The position numbers were made by a program, and so were the translations under genes. Shown piece by piece: positions 22,796-34,661 of a stretch of 64,000 nt of DNA. Every line of letters begins with the position of its first letter. Position 1 is the stretch's first letter. This stretch comes from Leptoclinus maculatus (Eukaryota; Chordata; Actinopteri; Perciformes; Stichaeidae). The DNA is taken from contig JAVDOI010000006.1 in NCBI GenBank assembly GCA_032191485.1, forward strand, positions 12,395,850 through 12,459,849, written 5' to 3'. The notes beneath the pieces are model-generated. The model saw nothing but the letters and a program-made list of their open reading frames with translations, did no database searches and was not told where the DNA came from.

Positions 22796-23934
22796 TGTAC
22801 AAGATGGTAGTAGCGCCACATGTAGCAGCGACATTAATGTCTTATTGGTTATTTCGGACAAATATACTGTATACATCATAATTCTCATACAATGTATGTC
22901 CTTTACTGTTGATTGTTGCAGAATGATGTCTTGGTAGTAAGAGCACAACAGTAACACTGTTCAGTGACTTACAGCTTGACTTGCTGGAGGATAGATTTCA
23001 GTTGAAGCACATCAGTGGCAAGGTTTATTGAATTGGCTGAAAAAAACACTGGTGATGAAACCTTCGGAAAAATGTGCCGAGTTCCTGAGCAACCTTATCT
23101 AAACGTTACCTATTTGCATGCAGTAGTGTTCAAAACAATGTGCCTAGATTTCTTTATTCACTCTTCATACTACCTCTGAGTTAAAGGTAGAGATTCTTCC
23201 CCCAGGAGAACGTTGACAGGTCCACTGACTTGTCTCCGCCTTTTAGAAAATATTTTTTGGGGCATTTTTGCGTTTTTGTCAAAGGTGAACAGCAGAGGGG
23301 TCAGGAAAGGACAAGAAAGTGATAGAGAGACGGGTAATGACGCACAACAAAGGTCCCTGGCATATGGTATGTGTCTTAACCACGAGGGCACCTCATCGAC
23401 CCTTGGCCAGTACTTTTTTCGATTAATGATTTTGTATTCAATAGAATTGTATTTTTGCTTGCAGAAGTTACAGTCCATGCTCCAGAGAACCTCCGAGGCT
23501 CCAGTGATAGTACACATCATATTGTCCTCTTTATTATCTATCTCACTGGATAAATGCATGTATAAGGCTGCACGTTTCTCTCTGCCACATGTCTCTGCAG
23601 TTCTATGTCGTAGCTTGTGCTTAATCCGCCTCAAAATCAGTATTACTATTCTGGGAGGCTTCAGGATGAGTGTGGGGGAGCTGCCATTAAGCTAATATGA
23701 GCATCATGGATTAGCCTTCTATATCTATATAATAAGCTCTTATCTGTGAGATATGGATTACAACAGCCTCTCACACACTTTATATGCTTCTGAATCAAGA
23801 CATGAGACAGGTTGAAGCATATTGTAAATGTGCATCTGTCAAATGAGGCTGTGTTAATACTTCAATAATGAAAGGACAATAAATATTAGTTTCCACAATA
23901 CTAAGACATATAGATAGTCTTATTCTGTCTTTAT
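22796..23934. other. Intergenic DNA
   Basis: Overlapping short open frames on both strands near 23170-23690 have no recognisable domain. Nothing else seen. Confidence 0.45.
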
Positions 23935-24632
23935 GCTACAGCCCAGAGGTGTCTGAGACGATTCCGGTGGATGTGGACACGACTAACAGCAATGCGTCTC
24001 TCACACTTACTGACAATCTAGGGGTTATTTTTGATCGATCCATGTCGTTTGACCCCCGTGTTAAGCAGCTGTCCAGATCATGTTTCTTCCACCTAAGAAA
24101 TATCAGCAAACTGAGATCTGTGGTATCTACAACTGAACTAGAGATGATTATACGCATCACTCTCACTTACAGAGCACTACACGGTCAGGCTCCTACATAT
24201 GTGACTGAATTACTTCACCCTCATTCACCCGCCCACGCACTCAGGTCTAACATGTTAAATTATCTGTCTGTCCCACGCACTCGCAGGAAGACCCGTGGTG
24301 ACCGAGCTTTTGAGGCAGTAGCACCAAGGTTGTGGAATGCTCTGCCTGCACCCCTACGTTTCTCAGATTCTGTGAATTCATTCCAGAATCAGCTCAAGAC
24401 ACACCTGTTTAGACTGTCATTTGACTAGAATATTCACGTCCTATGCCTGCTTTTAAACCATGTTTTAATTTTGCTTTTAAACCATGTTTTAATTTTTGTA
24501 CTTTCTGTGAGTATGTAAATGATTGGCCCTTATATGGTCACATTGTGCTGTTTATGTTAGTAATTCTGCCCCTGTTAAGCACTTTGTGACTTACGTCTGT
24601 AAAAAGCACTTTATAAATAAATCTTACTTACT
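23935..24632 (+). mobile_element. L2-type LINE, 3' fragment with in-frame deletion
   Basis: A 159-aa open frame (23949-24428) matches the C-terminal end of fish L2/CR1-group LINE reverse transcriptases. LGVIFDRSMSFDPRVKQL is the end of the palm/thumb region; TYRALHGQAPTYVTELL, then PRTRRKTRGDRAFEAVAPRL, then WNALP and FQNQLKTHLF are the typical tail. The conserved middle segment normally holding the SRLDYCN and LHWLPV motifs is missing between IIRI and TLTYRAL without loss of frame. The 3' UTR ends in GTAAAAAGCACTTTATAAAT followed by a short AATCTTACTTACT tail, as in L2-type 3' ends. 5'-truncated and dead. Confidence 0.88.
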
Positions 24633-24819
24633 GACAACAATCATTTTCTCAACAAACTCCAGTTCAGAGACAGACAACTGCAGGTAAAGGGAAAGATAAA
24701 GTTCAGCTCTGCATCTGGACAAACAGTTGGTGACTAGATCTCTTAACTGTGTAGAGTGGGATGTCCTCGTCATGGGGTTTGAGGTTCATTACTAATTAGG
24801 TAGTCATACTTCAAAGGCT

Positions 24820-25132
24820 CAAATTATGTAAAATTGTGAGTATTTATTTTTACTCCCTGATTTGAACGTATTCCAGGCTCTTTCCTCACCAGATGAGAAG
24901 TAATTTCAAATAATCCATTTCTTGTTTTTGTCAAAACAGCTTCAATGAATAAATTAAATGTTTGATGAATGAATCTGTAATATAATCTCTGATTCCATTC
25001 CTCTGTTTTTATGTTCCATCTTTCATCCTTAATGTTTCTGAGTAAATGTAATATTCCAGGCTGAACACACGTTTACCTTTCTACGTCTCCAGGCTTCCAC
25101 GGGTAACCCTGTGTTAAGAGTCACATTACTAT
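24820..25132. mobile_element. Older TIR element, left part (interrupted copy)
   Basis: About 300 bp similar to 25310-25650 of the inner element (shared words GATTTGAACGT, TTCCAGGCTCTTTCCTCAC, TCAAAACAGCTTCAATGA, AATATTCCAGGCTGAACACA). Its own left terminal repeat is not found. It resumes at 25833-25917 after the inserted copy. Confidence 0.8.
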
Positions 25133-25829
25133 GGCCAAATCCCAATGTCCCCCCTAAACCCTAAACCCTGAACCCTCAAGGACTTAATTGACGTCACCTG
25201 GTAAGTGGTTGAGTGTGAGAGACTGAGGGCTTGAGATGGTGGAAATAGGAATGGGACAGCACTTTGCTGCAACATATCACGTTACCATGAAAACGACAAA
25301 AAAATATGATGTATAATTGTAGGTATTTATTTTATACTTTGTACTCTGATTTGAACGTCTTCCAGGCTCTTTCCTCACAAGATGAGAGGTAACTTCATAT
25401 AATCTATTTACTCGTTTTTGTCAAAACAGCTTCAATGACAAAATCAAATATTTGATGAATAAATAAATAAATATCTTCTGATTTCATGTTTATTTTTTGT
25501 TCCATCTTTAACCCTTAATGTTTCTGAGTAAATGGAATATTCCAGGCTGAACACACGTGATCCGTCCTCTTTGTTTACCTTTTTTCTTTACGTCTCCATG
25601 CGTCCACTGGTTACCCCGTGTTTAACGTCACATTGCAATGATTTGTGGGTAATTCCCTTAGGCTAAATCAGCATACCATGCTGATTTACTGAAAGGGTTC
25701 ATAAAGGGCTCAAAATGTCTGCGAGAGAGCCCTCAAACACTTGACGATTTGACAGTGGGACATCCCTAAACCCTCACGAGTCGCCTCAAAGTCCGTGAGT
25801 CCGTAAAGGGGGGACATTGGGATTTGGCC
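25133..25829. mobile_element. Complete non-autonomous TIR transposon inserted in its own family
   Basis: 697 bp with perfect 22-bp terminal inverted repeats. The left repeat begins GGCCAAATCCCAATGTCC (25133-25154) and its inverse is at 25808-25829. Both ends are flanked by TAT (25130-25132, 25830-25832). The host sequence joined across the insertion matches the equivalent internal sequence of the element (around CATTGCAATGATTTGTGGG at 25651-25669), which confirms the boundaries. No transposase frame. A 3-bp duplication suggests the PIF/Harbinger group, but TAT is not the usual TWA, so the superfamily is open. Confidence 0.88.
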
Positions 25830-25832
25830 TAT

Positions 25833-25917
25833 GAATTGTGGGTAATTCCCTTGGGCAAAGTCTGCATTTAATGCAGGGAGGGAGCGCGCCTCAAAACCCG
25901 GAGATTGGGATTGGGCC
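25833..25917. mobile_element. Older TIR element, right part with terminal repeat
   Basis: Starts GAATTGTGGGTAATTCCCTT, homologous to inner positions around 25660-25680. It then jumps to a right end GATTGGGATTGGGCC, a diverged version of the inner element's terminal repeat. Confidence 0.8.
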
Positions 25918-26124
25918 TTCGTCTCTATGACGGCATGTACTGGAACATTCCACTAGATGGCGCCGTCAGCCTGTTTAAAGACTCGTCTCCAGCGGGATGT
26001 TGCGGTGAGGTCGATGACTTGTGTGCGTGTGTTTTCTGCATAAAGCTGAATCATTATACCAAATATGTATGTTGCAATAAAACATAAAAGTAACTAAACA
26101 GAGAGGAAAAACAATGTGCAAGAG
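25918..26124. other. Spacer between the TIR elements and the gnai2 3' end
   Basis: About 200 bp with no gene. Contains AATAAA on the plus strand, not linked to a gene. Confidence 0.4.
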
Positions 26125-27174
26125 TCAGGTGATCTCTACTTTTATTTAAATTAAATCATATAAGACTTTTTAACCTTTAATATTTACCAAAAACACTAAC
26201 CTTTTTCTGAATTAGATTTTCGTCTCTCATTAATAATCACTATATATTCATAGGTGCTAGGCAGAAAATGCAAGAAAAATATAGGCGCACAGTAGGTCAA
26301 ACGTACTGAAAGCATATCTAGGAATCGGTTGTAAACAGAAGTCAAGGCACAAACATACTGCAACAGACATGGAAATGGTACTATAAAAAGTGACAGAATG
26401 TTAGGTACACACATACTTTAAATATCAGTTAGGATTTTGCCATCATTTCCCCCTGCAAGTGAAGCTTTTTTTTTTCTTTTTAACGTTTTAACATTTTTTA
26501 TTTTCATTTTGTAGGAATGTTAGATAATTTGTGCAGATTACAGAGCTAATATTTGCCATGTTGAGTCATGCAGAACAATATACAGTTTGGCTATGAATGA
26601 TGAACTTATGTAAACATTATTAAAAAAAAAAAAAAAGCACTTTCCTTTATCAATCATATTTTATGTCCATGCCTGTGCTTCATCTCTTAAAAAATAAGCT
26701 TCATGTGATTAAAGGTTTAATAATTTCCACATCAGAATTTCTAGAAGTAAAATGAATGCATTTATATAAAAAAAGTTTTCCTTTGCCTCCTCTAGTAATT
26801 GAAAATAAAGAAGAAAAAAAGAACCAAAATACAATAATAAATGTGGATTTTTGTGGTCATAGCCCAAAGAGTTAACGATACGAGCGACATTTATTGAAAT
26901 TCTGCGAGGCTTGTCGGGTTTTCAGTCTGTGAGGTGTCTTTATAAAAAGCTGATCAAAGCAGAAATCGTGGTTGGCCAGTGCAGTCATTGATGATGTGTG
27001 TATATTCCCCCTATCTTTATGGTCATCAGAACTCTTCAAGTAATCTAATAAAGCACAAAAAACACAAAATTAGTCATTTCAAACAGGCTTCATTTTGTGC
27101 CCCGTTAGAGAGCTGAATCACTTGAGTCCGAGTCATTTCTCTGAACTCACCGTGACTCTTTCTCAGACATGTTT
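26125..27174 (-). other. gnai2: gnai2 3' untranslated region (extent inferred)
   Basis: Follows the TAA of gnai2. Minus-strand AATAAA hexamers lie at 26890-26895 (about 280 nt after the stop) and 26141-26146 (about 1030 nt), so a short and a long 3' UTR are possible. The first ~500 nt are duplicated at 22393-22795. Poly-T and poly-A runs occur near 26467 and 26621. Confidence 0.55.
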
Positions 27175-27365
27175 TTAGAAGAGGCCACAGTCCTTCAGGT
27201 TGTTCTTGATGATGACGTCAGTGACGGCGTCGAACACAAACTGCACGTTCTTGGTGTCGGTGGCGCAGGTGAAGTGGGTGTAGATTTCCTTGGTGTCCTT
27301 CTTCTTGTTCAGGTCCTCGAATTTGGTCTGGATGTAGGCCTGGGCCTCCTCGTACTTGTTAGGTC
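27175..27365 (-). CDS. gnai2: gnai2 exon 8 (last): Gi-alpha-2 C-terminus
   Basis: Encodes the last 63 residues after the acceptor CCCTCAG; the first codon (Gly) is split with exon 7. It carries the TCAT guanine-binding motif (HFTCATDTKNVQF), helix alpha-5 (FDAVTDVIIKNNL) and the tail KDCGLF, whose Cys at position -4 is the pertussis-toxin ADP-ribosylation site of Gi proteins. The tail KDCGLF excludes GNAI3 (which ends ECGLY), and NKYEEAQAYIQTKFEDL is closest to GNAI2. Gi-alpha-2 binds GTP on receptor activation, releases G-beta-gamma and inhibits adenylyl cyclase at the inner plasma membrane. The seven exons found here total 950 nt; with a 118-nt exon 1 the product is 355 aa, the standard GNAI2 length. 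Which teleost paralogue (2a or 2b) this is cannot be settled here. Confidence 0.97.
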
Positions 27366-28024
27366 CTGAGGGACAGAGAGTGTTTGGAGAGCTTGAGTCT
27401 GCTGAGTTCCTTAAAGTGTCACGTTTTCATAAGCCACTCTCTCGTGTACAACCATCATATCTCACAGAGAGCAGATTTGTTTTTCTAAAGATCAACTACC
27501 CAGCAATGTTTGAAAACCCACACCGCTGAATCCTTAAAAGACCCTTCTCAATGTCTAGATGAAAGATAGTTTTCTGCTCAAAACAACATTATGTCTTTGC
27601 TTAATTTATATACTCTGAAACAAAATGTTAACAATTCTATCATTGGTTATACTATATTGAGGTTACTTTCTATTATCTTACATTCTCACACAAAAGACTA
27701 CAATCATATTTTTTTTGTGTTGTACAAAACATTAGTAAATATAGTCGCAAATAAAGAAATAAGTAAAAAACTCAACAACCTTCTAAGGTTTTAAAGATTG
27801 TTGGGGAGTCATTTTTCCAGACAAACTGATGATTATGTCTACGGCTTAAATGTAATATGTCAGAGGCACAAACTGGGGCGAGATGTTGCCTGGTTTTGAT
27901 TCTGTTACAGGAACAAAGAAGTACAAGAAGTGGAAATATCGCACCCTATTAACAGAATATTTGACTAGTTTTAAATAAGTGAAAAACAAAAGGGAAGGTT
28001 TGTATTGAGACGTTCAGACTGTAC
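27366..28024 (-). other. gnai2: gnai2 intron 7
   Basis: 659 bp with GTACAG donor and CAG acceptor. Nothing else recognised. Confidence 0.9.
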
Positions 28025-28178
28025 CGTTGTACTCAGGGAAGCAGATGGTCAGAGGGCTGTGGGCGATCTTCTCCTCGAACAGGTCCTTCTTGTTGAGGAA
28101 CAGGATGATGGACGTCTCAGTGAACCACTTGTTGTTGCAGATAGAGTCAAACAGCTTCATGCTCTCATGCATCCGGTT
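28025..28178 (-). CDS. gnai2: gnai2 exon 7
   Basis: 154 bp, the conserved length for this Gi exon. Encodes NRMHESMKLFDSICNNKWF through FPEYN plus the first base of Gly. It contains FLNKKDLF, whose NKxD motif gives guanine specificity. AHSPLTICFPEY is GNAI2-like. Confidence 0.97.
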
Positions 28179-28383
28179 CTGGGTGGGACGGGGCGCAAAT
28201 GTGGAGATAAAGAGATTATTAGAGAGCACAAGTAGGAATAAAGGAAATGAGTTCTACTGAAACCCAACCTCTCCTCACCATTGGGAACATCCTGGGAATG
28301 GGCTCTACTGCAGAACACATGCAAGGCTGCAAAGCTTCTTTTTTTTTTTTTTTTTAAATTGAAGGAGTGTAAGCTTAACTCAC

Positions 28384-28513
28384 CATCTCCTCGTCCTCAG
28401 CCAGGACCAGGTCGTAAGCGCTCATGGCTACACAGAAGATGATAGCTGTGACTCCCTCGAAGCAGTGGATCCACTTCTTCCTTTCTGACCGCTGGCCTCC
28501 AACATCAAACATC
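28384..28513 (-). CDS. gnai2: gnai2 exon 6 (switch II)
   Basis: 130 bp between a GTGCAG acceptor and GTGAGT donor. Encodes the switch II region with FDVGGQRSERKKWIHCFEGV, including the catalytic Gln of GGQ, then AIIFCVAMSAYDLVLAEDEEM. The first codon (Lys or Met region) is shared with exon 5. All expected residues are present. The neighbouring intron 6 (28179-28383) holds only a poly-T run near 28338-28355. Confidence 0.97.
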
Positions 28514-30010
28514 CTGCACAGACACACACACACAGTATGAACAGGAGAATCAACACTTTTTCAAGCTGACAAGCTTCAAGATCCCCGTCTCCCTGTCTAT
28601 ACACTGAATACATTTCTGTGTCCTCGTCTCTTGGGGGCAGGGTGTTCTGCTGCACAGGCCTTGTCATTTTTCCTGGCATTTGTTGGCATTTTGGTTCAGT
28701 GCAGTTGCTGTGGCAACAGGCGGCCTAAAGGCAGGTTGAGGCGCGGCAGCGGCAGGTTTTTTTCACTAAGCTCCAACATGACTTATTCATGAAGATGGAG
28801 CGTACCTAGATGGATGAGAGAGAATGCTCATCTGGACGCTGCCACATTGAGGATTTTCTCCATCTTACACCGAGAGGAAGCTTTTCAGCTGGCAGCTGAA
28901 GGTAGAGCGTTATCGTTCGTAGCATCGCAGAGACACACATTTATTCTTCCCGCTCAGCAGTTTTTCACTTTGCAGAATTTGGTTCATTACAGAAGAAGTT
29001 TGAGTCCTACGAAGGGCCGGCTTTACGCCGAGTAAGCAGAGCTCATGACAGTGACACACTTAAGACTGTTTACCTCAACAGTGCGTTCATCTCCAGCAAT
29101 GCTTACGTAAGCCGAATATATATCGCGGCAGCGCAGCAATAAAGAGGTGCTTGAGGTAAACATATGCTGGTTGGATTTGGTCCAACTGTCTTCCAAAGAG
29201 AAATAAAATAAATCAAGACATGAATATGAGACTTAAATATTACAGACGGACACACACCTTTTTATTTCCACTGCCTTGTTAAAGCAGCAGTAGTGAGTAA
29301 TGTTTCCATCAGATATAAAAGGTACAGCGTGTTTGTAAGTGGTTTTATTTCGTTATCTCAATGGGGATTATATGTCAGAACACATAAACACAACGATGAA
29401 ACATTTACATTGTAGAAATAAGAGAACTTCTGAGAAGCGTGGCTGAAAACCATCATTCAAAGTAACAAACTGAAAGGGTAATAATGAGTTTATATTCCTT
29501 CATTGATATGCGTAATCGTGCTGTGGTAACTACTCCGTTACCCACATATGTATATTGTTTGTGTGGGATAACAAAAAAGAAATTCTGTTCATGTGTTTTC
29601 ACTCAAATGTATGTGTTTGTACTTCAATGAAGGTTTTTCCTTCTTCTTCTCAGCTTGAACAAAGTGTACGGAGTCCTCATTGTAACAGTTCTTTGGGTTA
29701 AAGACATCTTAAAGCTTAGCTGCTGAAATGAGACAGCAGCTTCACAATGTTTTCCTTTCTTGGAACTTTATTAACTTTCCAAAAAGGGGAAACATTGTGC
29801 GCTGGTAAACACACAGAACACAAACATAAATGCATGACTCTTGAGCGCACAGACTTTCCACAGTCGGCAAACTCTGTCATTGATGATCATTGTTGTCAAC
29901 AGCAGTTCATATTTTCACAAGATATGCACTTTTGATTGCTTTCTGATCAGGTTTTGAGTCTGTTATTATCATTTGAGTAAAAAAACAAACTGTAAAAGGG
30001 GGATTCTTAC
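28514..30010 (-). other. gnai2: gnai2 intron 5
   Basis: 1497 bp, with a short CA run near the acceptor. Small open frames at about 28810-29035 have no recognisable domain. Confidence 0.9.
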
Positions 30011-30139
30011 TTGAAGTGCAGGTCCTTGAAGGTGAAATGCGTTTCCACAATGCCGGTGGTCTTCACTCGGGTCCGCAGCACATCTTGCTGTGTGGGGATG
30101 TAATCTGGCTTGCCTATCCTCTTCATGTCATTTAGGTAG
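30011..30139 (-). CDS. gnai2: gnai2 exon 5 (switch I)
   Basis: 129 bp. Encodes YLNDMKRIGKPDYIPTQQDV, then LRTRVKTTGIVETHFTFKDL and HF. It carries the switch I Arg (in RTRVKTTG), which stabilises the GTPase transition state, and the Mg-binding Thr. Phases join correctly to exons 4 and 6. Confidence 0.97.
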
Positions 30140-30823
30140 CTGATGGGAACACGGACATAAACAAGATAAAGTACATTTCTCTCACAGCTAGAAAGGGATC
30201 TTGCGGTGTAAGGGTCGTTTCGAGGTTATAAGTCTCATCTGTTTTTTCACACAGACATGAGGAGGACTCGAGGTGTCCCTCTAACAGCGCTGTGTCGTCC
30301 CAGCACAGTCGGGTTCAAACTCTCAGTCATATTACATGAGCTGTCACAGAACAACACGCCCACTCCACCCTGTTTCACCTCACTTATACACATTTTTCTT
30401 AAGGAGTCATGAATCATTATTTCATATAATGTACATTTTCATTCATTGCAAATGTGTATAAGTTAAGTTTTCGGAAACTTTGTATCTGCTGACATTCTGA
30501 ATGCCTTAAAAAAAAAAAAAGCACCAGCTCCACTCACTGGTAATTGGAGAGTCTGGTATACTGTCTGTGAGAACCAACCCACGCTATTGAATACAGAGAT
30601 TGCAAAGACGTACATCACATACTGCATGATGTTGTATGTAAACACAAAATGCTGCTGAGGGACACTGAGGCGCTAGTCTTTTCATATGCACAGTGACTTT
30701 TGTTTAAGTCGTCTGATAAAGTACGACAGCCGAGGCACGGCTCCTATAAACTCCTATTGTTTCTGCCCATCAATGTAATGTGTTGACATTCTGCTTTGTT
30801 TGGCAATATTGTCTGCATATTTT

Positions 30824-30872
<49 letters not shown>

Positions 30873-32580
30873 ATAAACATGGCCAAATAAAGCAATCTGG
30901 CTTTTCAGGCCAGCATGCCTAAAACCTGACAAAAGCACTAAATACAAGACCGCAGTCAACTTTTACACATATATTGTAACAATGGGAGACACACAATAAG
31001 CCAAATGTATTTTATGTAATTCTTTCAGCACAATATGCAACTACATCAAAAGAAGAATAGGTTGTATAACAAAGTGTTGGTGCTGAATGTAATCCCCTGC
31101 AAGCCGGAGCCTGCATGTAGATATCGGAGCCTCCGCACCACTACTTCATGCCACGTGTTTGACAGTTTAATCGTTATCCTCCTCCCCACGGAGAGAGAGG
31201 TTTAGGCTGCTTTCGTAGTCCACACATCAGATATTGTAGCACTGCTTGATTTGGCACAGGGTTTATAAGCCTTGAAAATTAATTGAATTTGGTCAGTTTA
31301 CACTCTACTAAAAGAAAGTACTCAACTGCAGCGTGGCAGAGAATCACCAATAACCAATCAATAATGAGTTTCATAAGATTTTACAATTGTCACTGAGTAA
31401 ACAATTATCAGATAACTGATGTGGAGCCATCATAGACTTCATATTGCTGCAGACGCATAACAGTTACAGTGCAAGGACAGACCATTTCATTTGTACACAT
31501 CCAGACGTGTGAAAAGGTCTTCATTCCTGAAATAATGGCTGATGGATCCATTAGTTTCAGAGTGCACAGTACATGTCCCTTTCTATCCAACCAGTGAGAG
31601 AGAGAGAGAAGAGAGAGGTCTCTGTGCCATCTCTCTCTCTCTCTTTCTGTATCTCTCGCTTCCTTTCTCTGGCTCTCAGCAGGTGCTCAGACATGGATTA
31701 TGGTCTCGTACGAGACTCATTAGTCCTCTCACATAGCAACCGACTCTCCCAGCGCTCTGCGAAAGCCACGATGAACCACCGTGCACTGACCACTCTCTCG
31801 GCCCGTTGGCGGTGCGCTTTCCAGGTCCCCTCGGCTTTAACAAGAGCAGCGAAGCAAAGATGGAGAAGTTATGATTATAGCGGCCAACACAAACGGAGAA
31901 CAATATCACTCCCCCTGGAAGTTAAATACAGCCGTGACTGCAAAGCAATCATTTGTGAAAGACTTAACACTCCCCTGACATTTTACAGCACATTCTGGAG
32001 GAGTCCTGGTATTATTAAAAGGCCTTTTGTATGAAACAGAAATCAGAGCAGTTCATTCCTGCTGCAGCTCGGTGGTGAACGAGGCTAAAGCTCTCCGTTT
32101 TCACTGGATCTCCATTTCAGAGCAGCAGCGCATCCCAGCAGGTCAGAGTGATAACCACCTGTCACCTTTTTAACCAGCAGCCTTTCACAATGACCTCACC
32201 CTCTCCCTGTTATTATACTGGTGCATTATAACAAGTGCTCAGAAAGGAGCATCATTGAGGCAATTAAGAGAGGCTGAGGTTGCTGGTTAAACCAAAAAGT
32301 AATGCCTTCACCATTAATAACTGCAGCTGCTCTCTATGGGGCCCTTCTCCTCAGCCTGTGCTGTGACGCTGAGATTATTAACAATATGATAAATGATCAA
32401 ATAGAATCCAGCAGAGAAAAATGTTTAAATTACTAAAGCAGACAAGAGTAGTAGTAGTGCTGCTGGTAGTAATGAATCTGGTCCCCGAGGTTTTCTGTGC
32501 ACAATAATGGTCATTTTATTTTGAAACCCGATGCGAGATAAATTAGCTTTGATGTTATTTGATGTTATTAATGCACTCAC
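30140..32580 (-). other. gnai2: gnai2 intron 4
   Basis: 2441 bp, with a GT microsatellite at 30829-30871 and a CT-rich patch near 31630. No exon or RNA gene recognised. Confidence 0.9.
30829..30871. repeat. GT dinucleotide microsatellite
   Basis: About 21 uninterrupted GT units in gnai2 intron 4. Confidence 0.97.
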
Positions 32581-32741
32581 TAAGCTGCGGAGTCATTGAG
32601 CTGGTACTCTCTGGCCCGTGTGAAGCAGCTCTGGACGCCGCCGTCAGCCCACAGTCGTTGGATGACGTTGGACAGATCTTCTGGCAGGATGCCCTGCTCC
32701 TCTGCTGCTGCTGACAGGGCAAACAGCTGGCGGGCATCGTC
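32581..32741 (-). CDS. gnai2: gnai2 exon 4 (helical domain)
   Basis: 161 bp. Encodes DDARQLFALSAAAEEQGILP, EDLSNVIQRLWADGGVQSCF and TRAREYQLNDSAA plus two bases of Tyr. This is the all-helical domain that clamps the nucleotide. REYQLNDSAAYYLND across the exon 4/5 joint is the Gi signature. Confidence 0.97.
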
Positions 32742-33809
32742 CTGACAAGAAAAGACACAAAACATTAGATAGAAAGAAATGAGATTCTTTTTCTAAAATC
32801 GGCAAAGCTGATAATTTAGAATTTTTGGAAAGTAACCCGCAATACCAAGGAAAACAAGTATAAAGCATAGATTCATTGGGCTGGTTGGTTTCTGCATTAA
32901 CTTGCCTGGCAAACAGTAATCAGTGGTTTTCAGCAAGCTGACGCGCCAAATTACAAGCTATAGCTTGCTTGTTGTTGTGGGTATCTAGTTAAAAACAGCT
33001 AACTCAATCTGCTTTACTTAGACATTGCAGATAAGAGCTACAACCACTGGAAAACGTTGCACGATGGAAAGAAAGACTGCATTCTTCTTCCCCATGGAGT
33101 GTAATTTGAAGTTCCTGCAGCCTTATGAACTCCATACAAGTCGGACATGACATGGCTTATGATTAACTGTAAACTTTCTCGACCAATCAGTCCGCACAAA
33201 AGGGAAGTGAAGAAATGGAGTAAAGTAAACCACAGAGTGAGGAATAGTATGAATCCATCATACAGCCATCTGCCATCACACATTGTAAGGAATCCATCTA
33301 TCAAGGTACAGTGGCATGGAAAAACAGACGCATCAAATGGTAGTCAGTCCAGTAGTATTTACATTAATAGCCTTTATTACACTGAGACACCCATAAGTAA
33401 GGAAGAAGTTCACTAAAATTCCTCAAAGAAACGTAGTTTATACTCTCTAGGAGCACGAGAAGGGAATCGTCCACAGCTTACGTCACCTTCATCGCACCAC
33501 TGTGACCCGTTGTGTTTGACACTGGCTCAGGGCTAGAGAGCAGACTTCCATGTATTAGTTAACCATTGTCTGACCCTCCGCTGTATCTCAGCTTTAGGTC
33601 ACAGTAAGTACGCAGCCCTTTGCTGTGTACCACGTGGAAGTAATCAAAATTCTGCGACAAACACAAGCAGTTTTAAATGGACGTCAGATGAACAGAATGC
33701 ATTTTTCTGTTCTCTTTAATGTCTTTTGTTTGCTCCTGTTGTGCCCCCATATGTGCTGACGAGTTTAGCTTTGTAGAGTCCAAATCAATATTCCCCCGAG
33801 GGACATAAA

Positions 33810-33866
<57 letters not shown>
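33810..33866. repeat. AT dinucleotide microsatellite
   Basis: About 28 TA units, self-complementary, in gnai2 intron 3. Confidence 0.96.
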
Positions 33867-33868
<2 letters not shown>

Positions 33869-34623
33869 CTAATATCTAATCCTACACTCTTCCTCACCAA
33901 CCCAAATAATAGAGCTTTAGGAAACCTGAAACAGTCTGATGATACAGTCATAAAGAATGTCAGCAGTTGACAGCGGGTCATGGGAGAACTGATAGACATT
34001 TGTTAAACGTGACATATGCCGTATGCACTGAATCAACTACTAGTTGGTTACCAATAGTTTGTAGCAATACGTTTGGCAAACAATGAAAGCAGCTTGTTCC
34101 GTGTAAAAGTAAAGAGATCAGACGAACCAGTTCAGTCACACAGAGATCTTCAGAATATTGCTGAATGCTGACTCTGGCTGTGAGGCAAATATTGTCTTTT
34201 ATATTTGAAATCTGTGAAATGTTCCAGGATACTCAAATAACTCCGTATGCCATTGCAGTGGAGGAAGGTGTTTCTCAAATAAACTAACTCACACAGTCCA
34301 GCAGAACTTGTCATGCAGAGCTATAGCTACCTTGGCAGAGCCGGTCCTGAAAAAATACCAGGTGGTCAAAAAGCTCTTTCCACATAAAAACCATGTTTAT
34401 CCAACTCCTCTGGAATGAAGGTCGACAGGGAGAGGGACATTTGGAGAGAACAAAGGTATCAAATATGTACATGCAGTAACGATTATTAGCATGAGATTCA
34501 AATGATCTGTGAGAATAGGACATATGAATCACATTCATGAGATTTTCTCCTCTCATGAGTAATGCCTGAATTGTACTTTTGTCATCTATCTCCCTGTGTG
34601 TAGACGATTTATTGTTTCAGTAG

Positions 34624-34625
<2 letters not shown>

Positions 34626-34658
<33 letters not shown>
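34626..34658. repeat. CA dinucleotide microsatellite
   Basis: About 16 CA units in gnai2 intron 3. Confidence 0.96.

Positions 34659-34661
<3 letters not shown>

Noticed and set aside
28814..29035. 73-aa open frame in gnai2 intron 5
   Set aside because: No domain, no splice context and no similarity that I can recognise.
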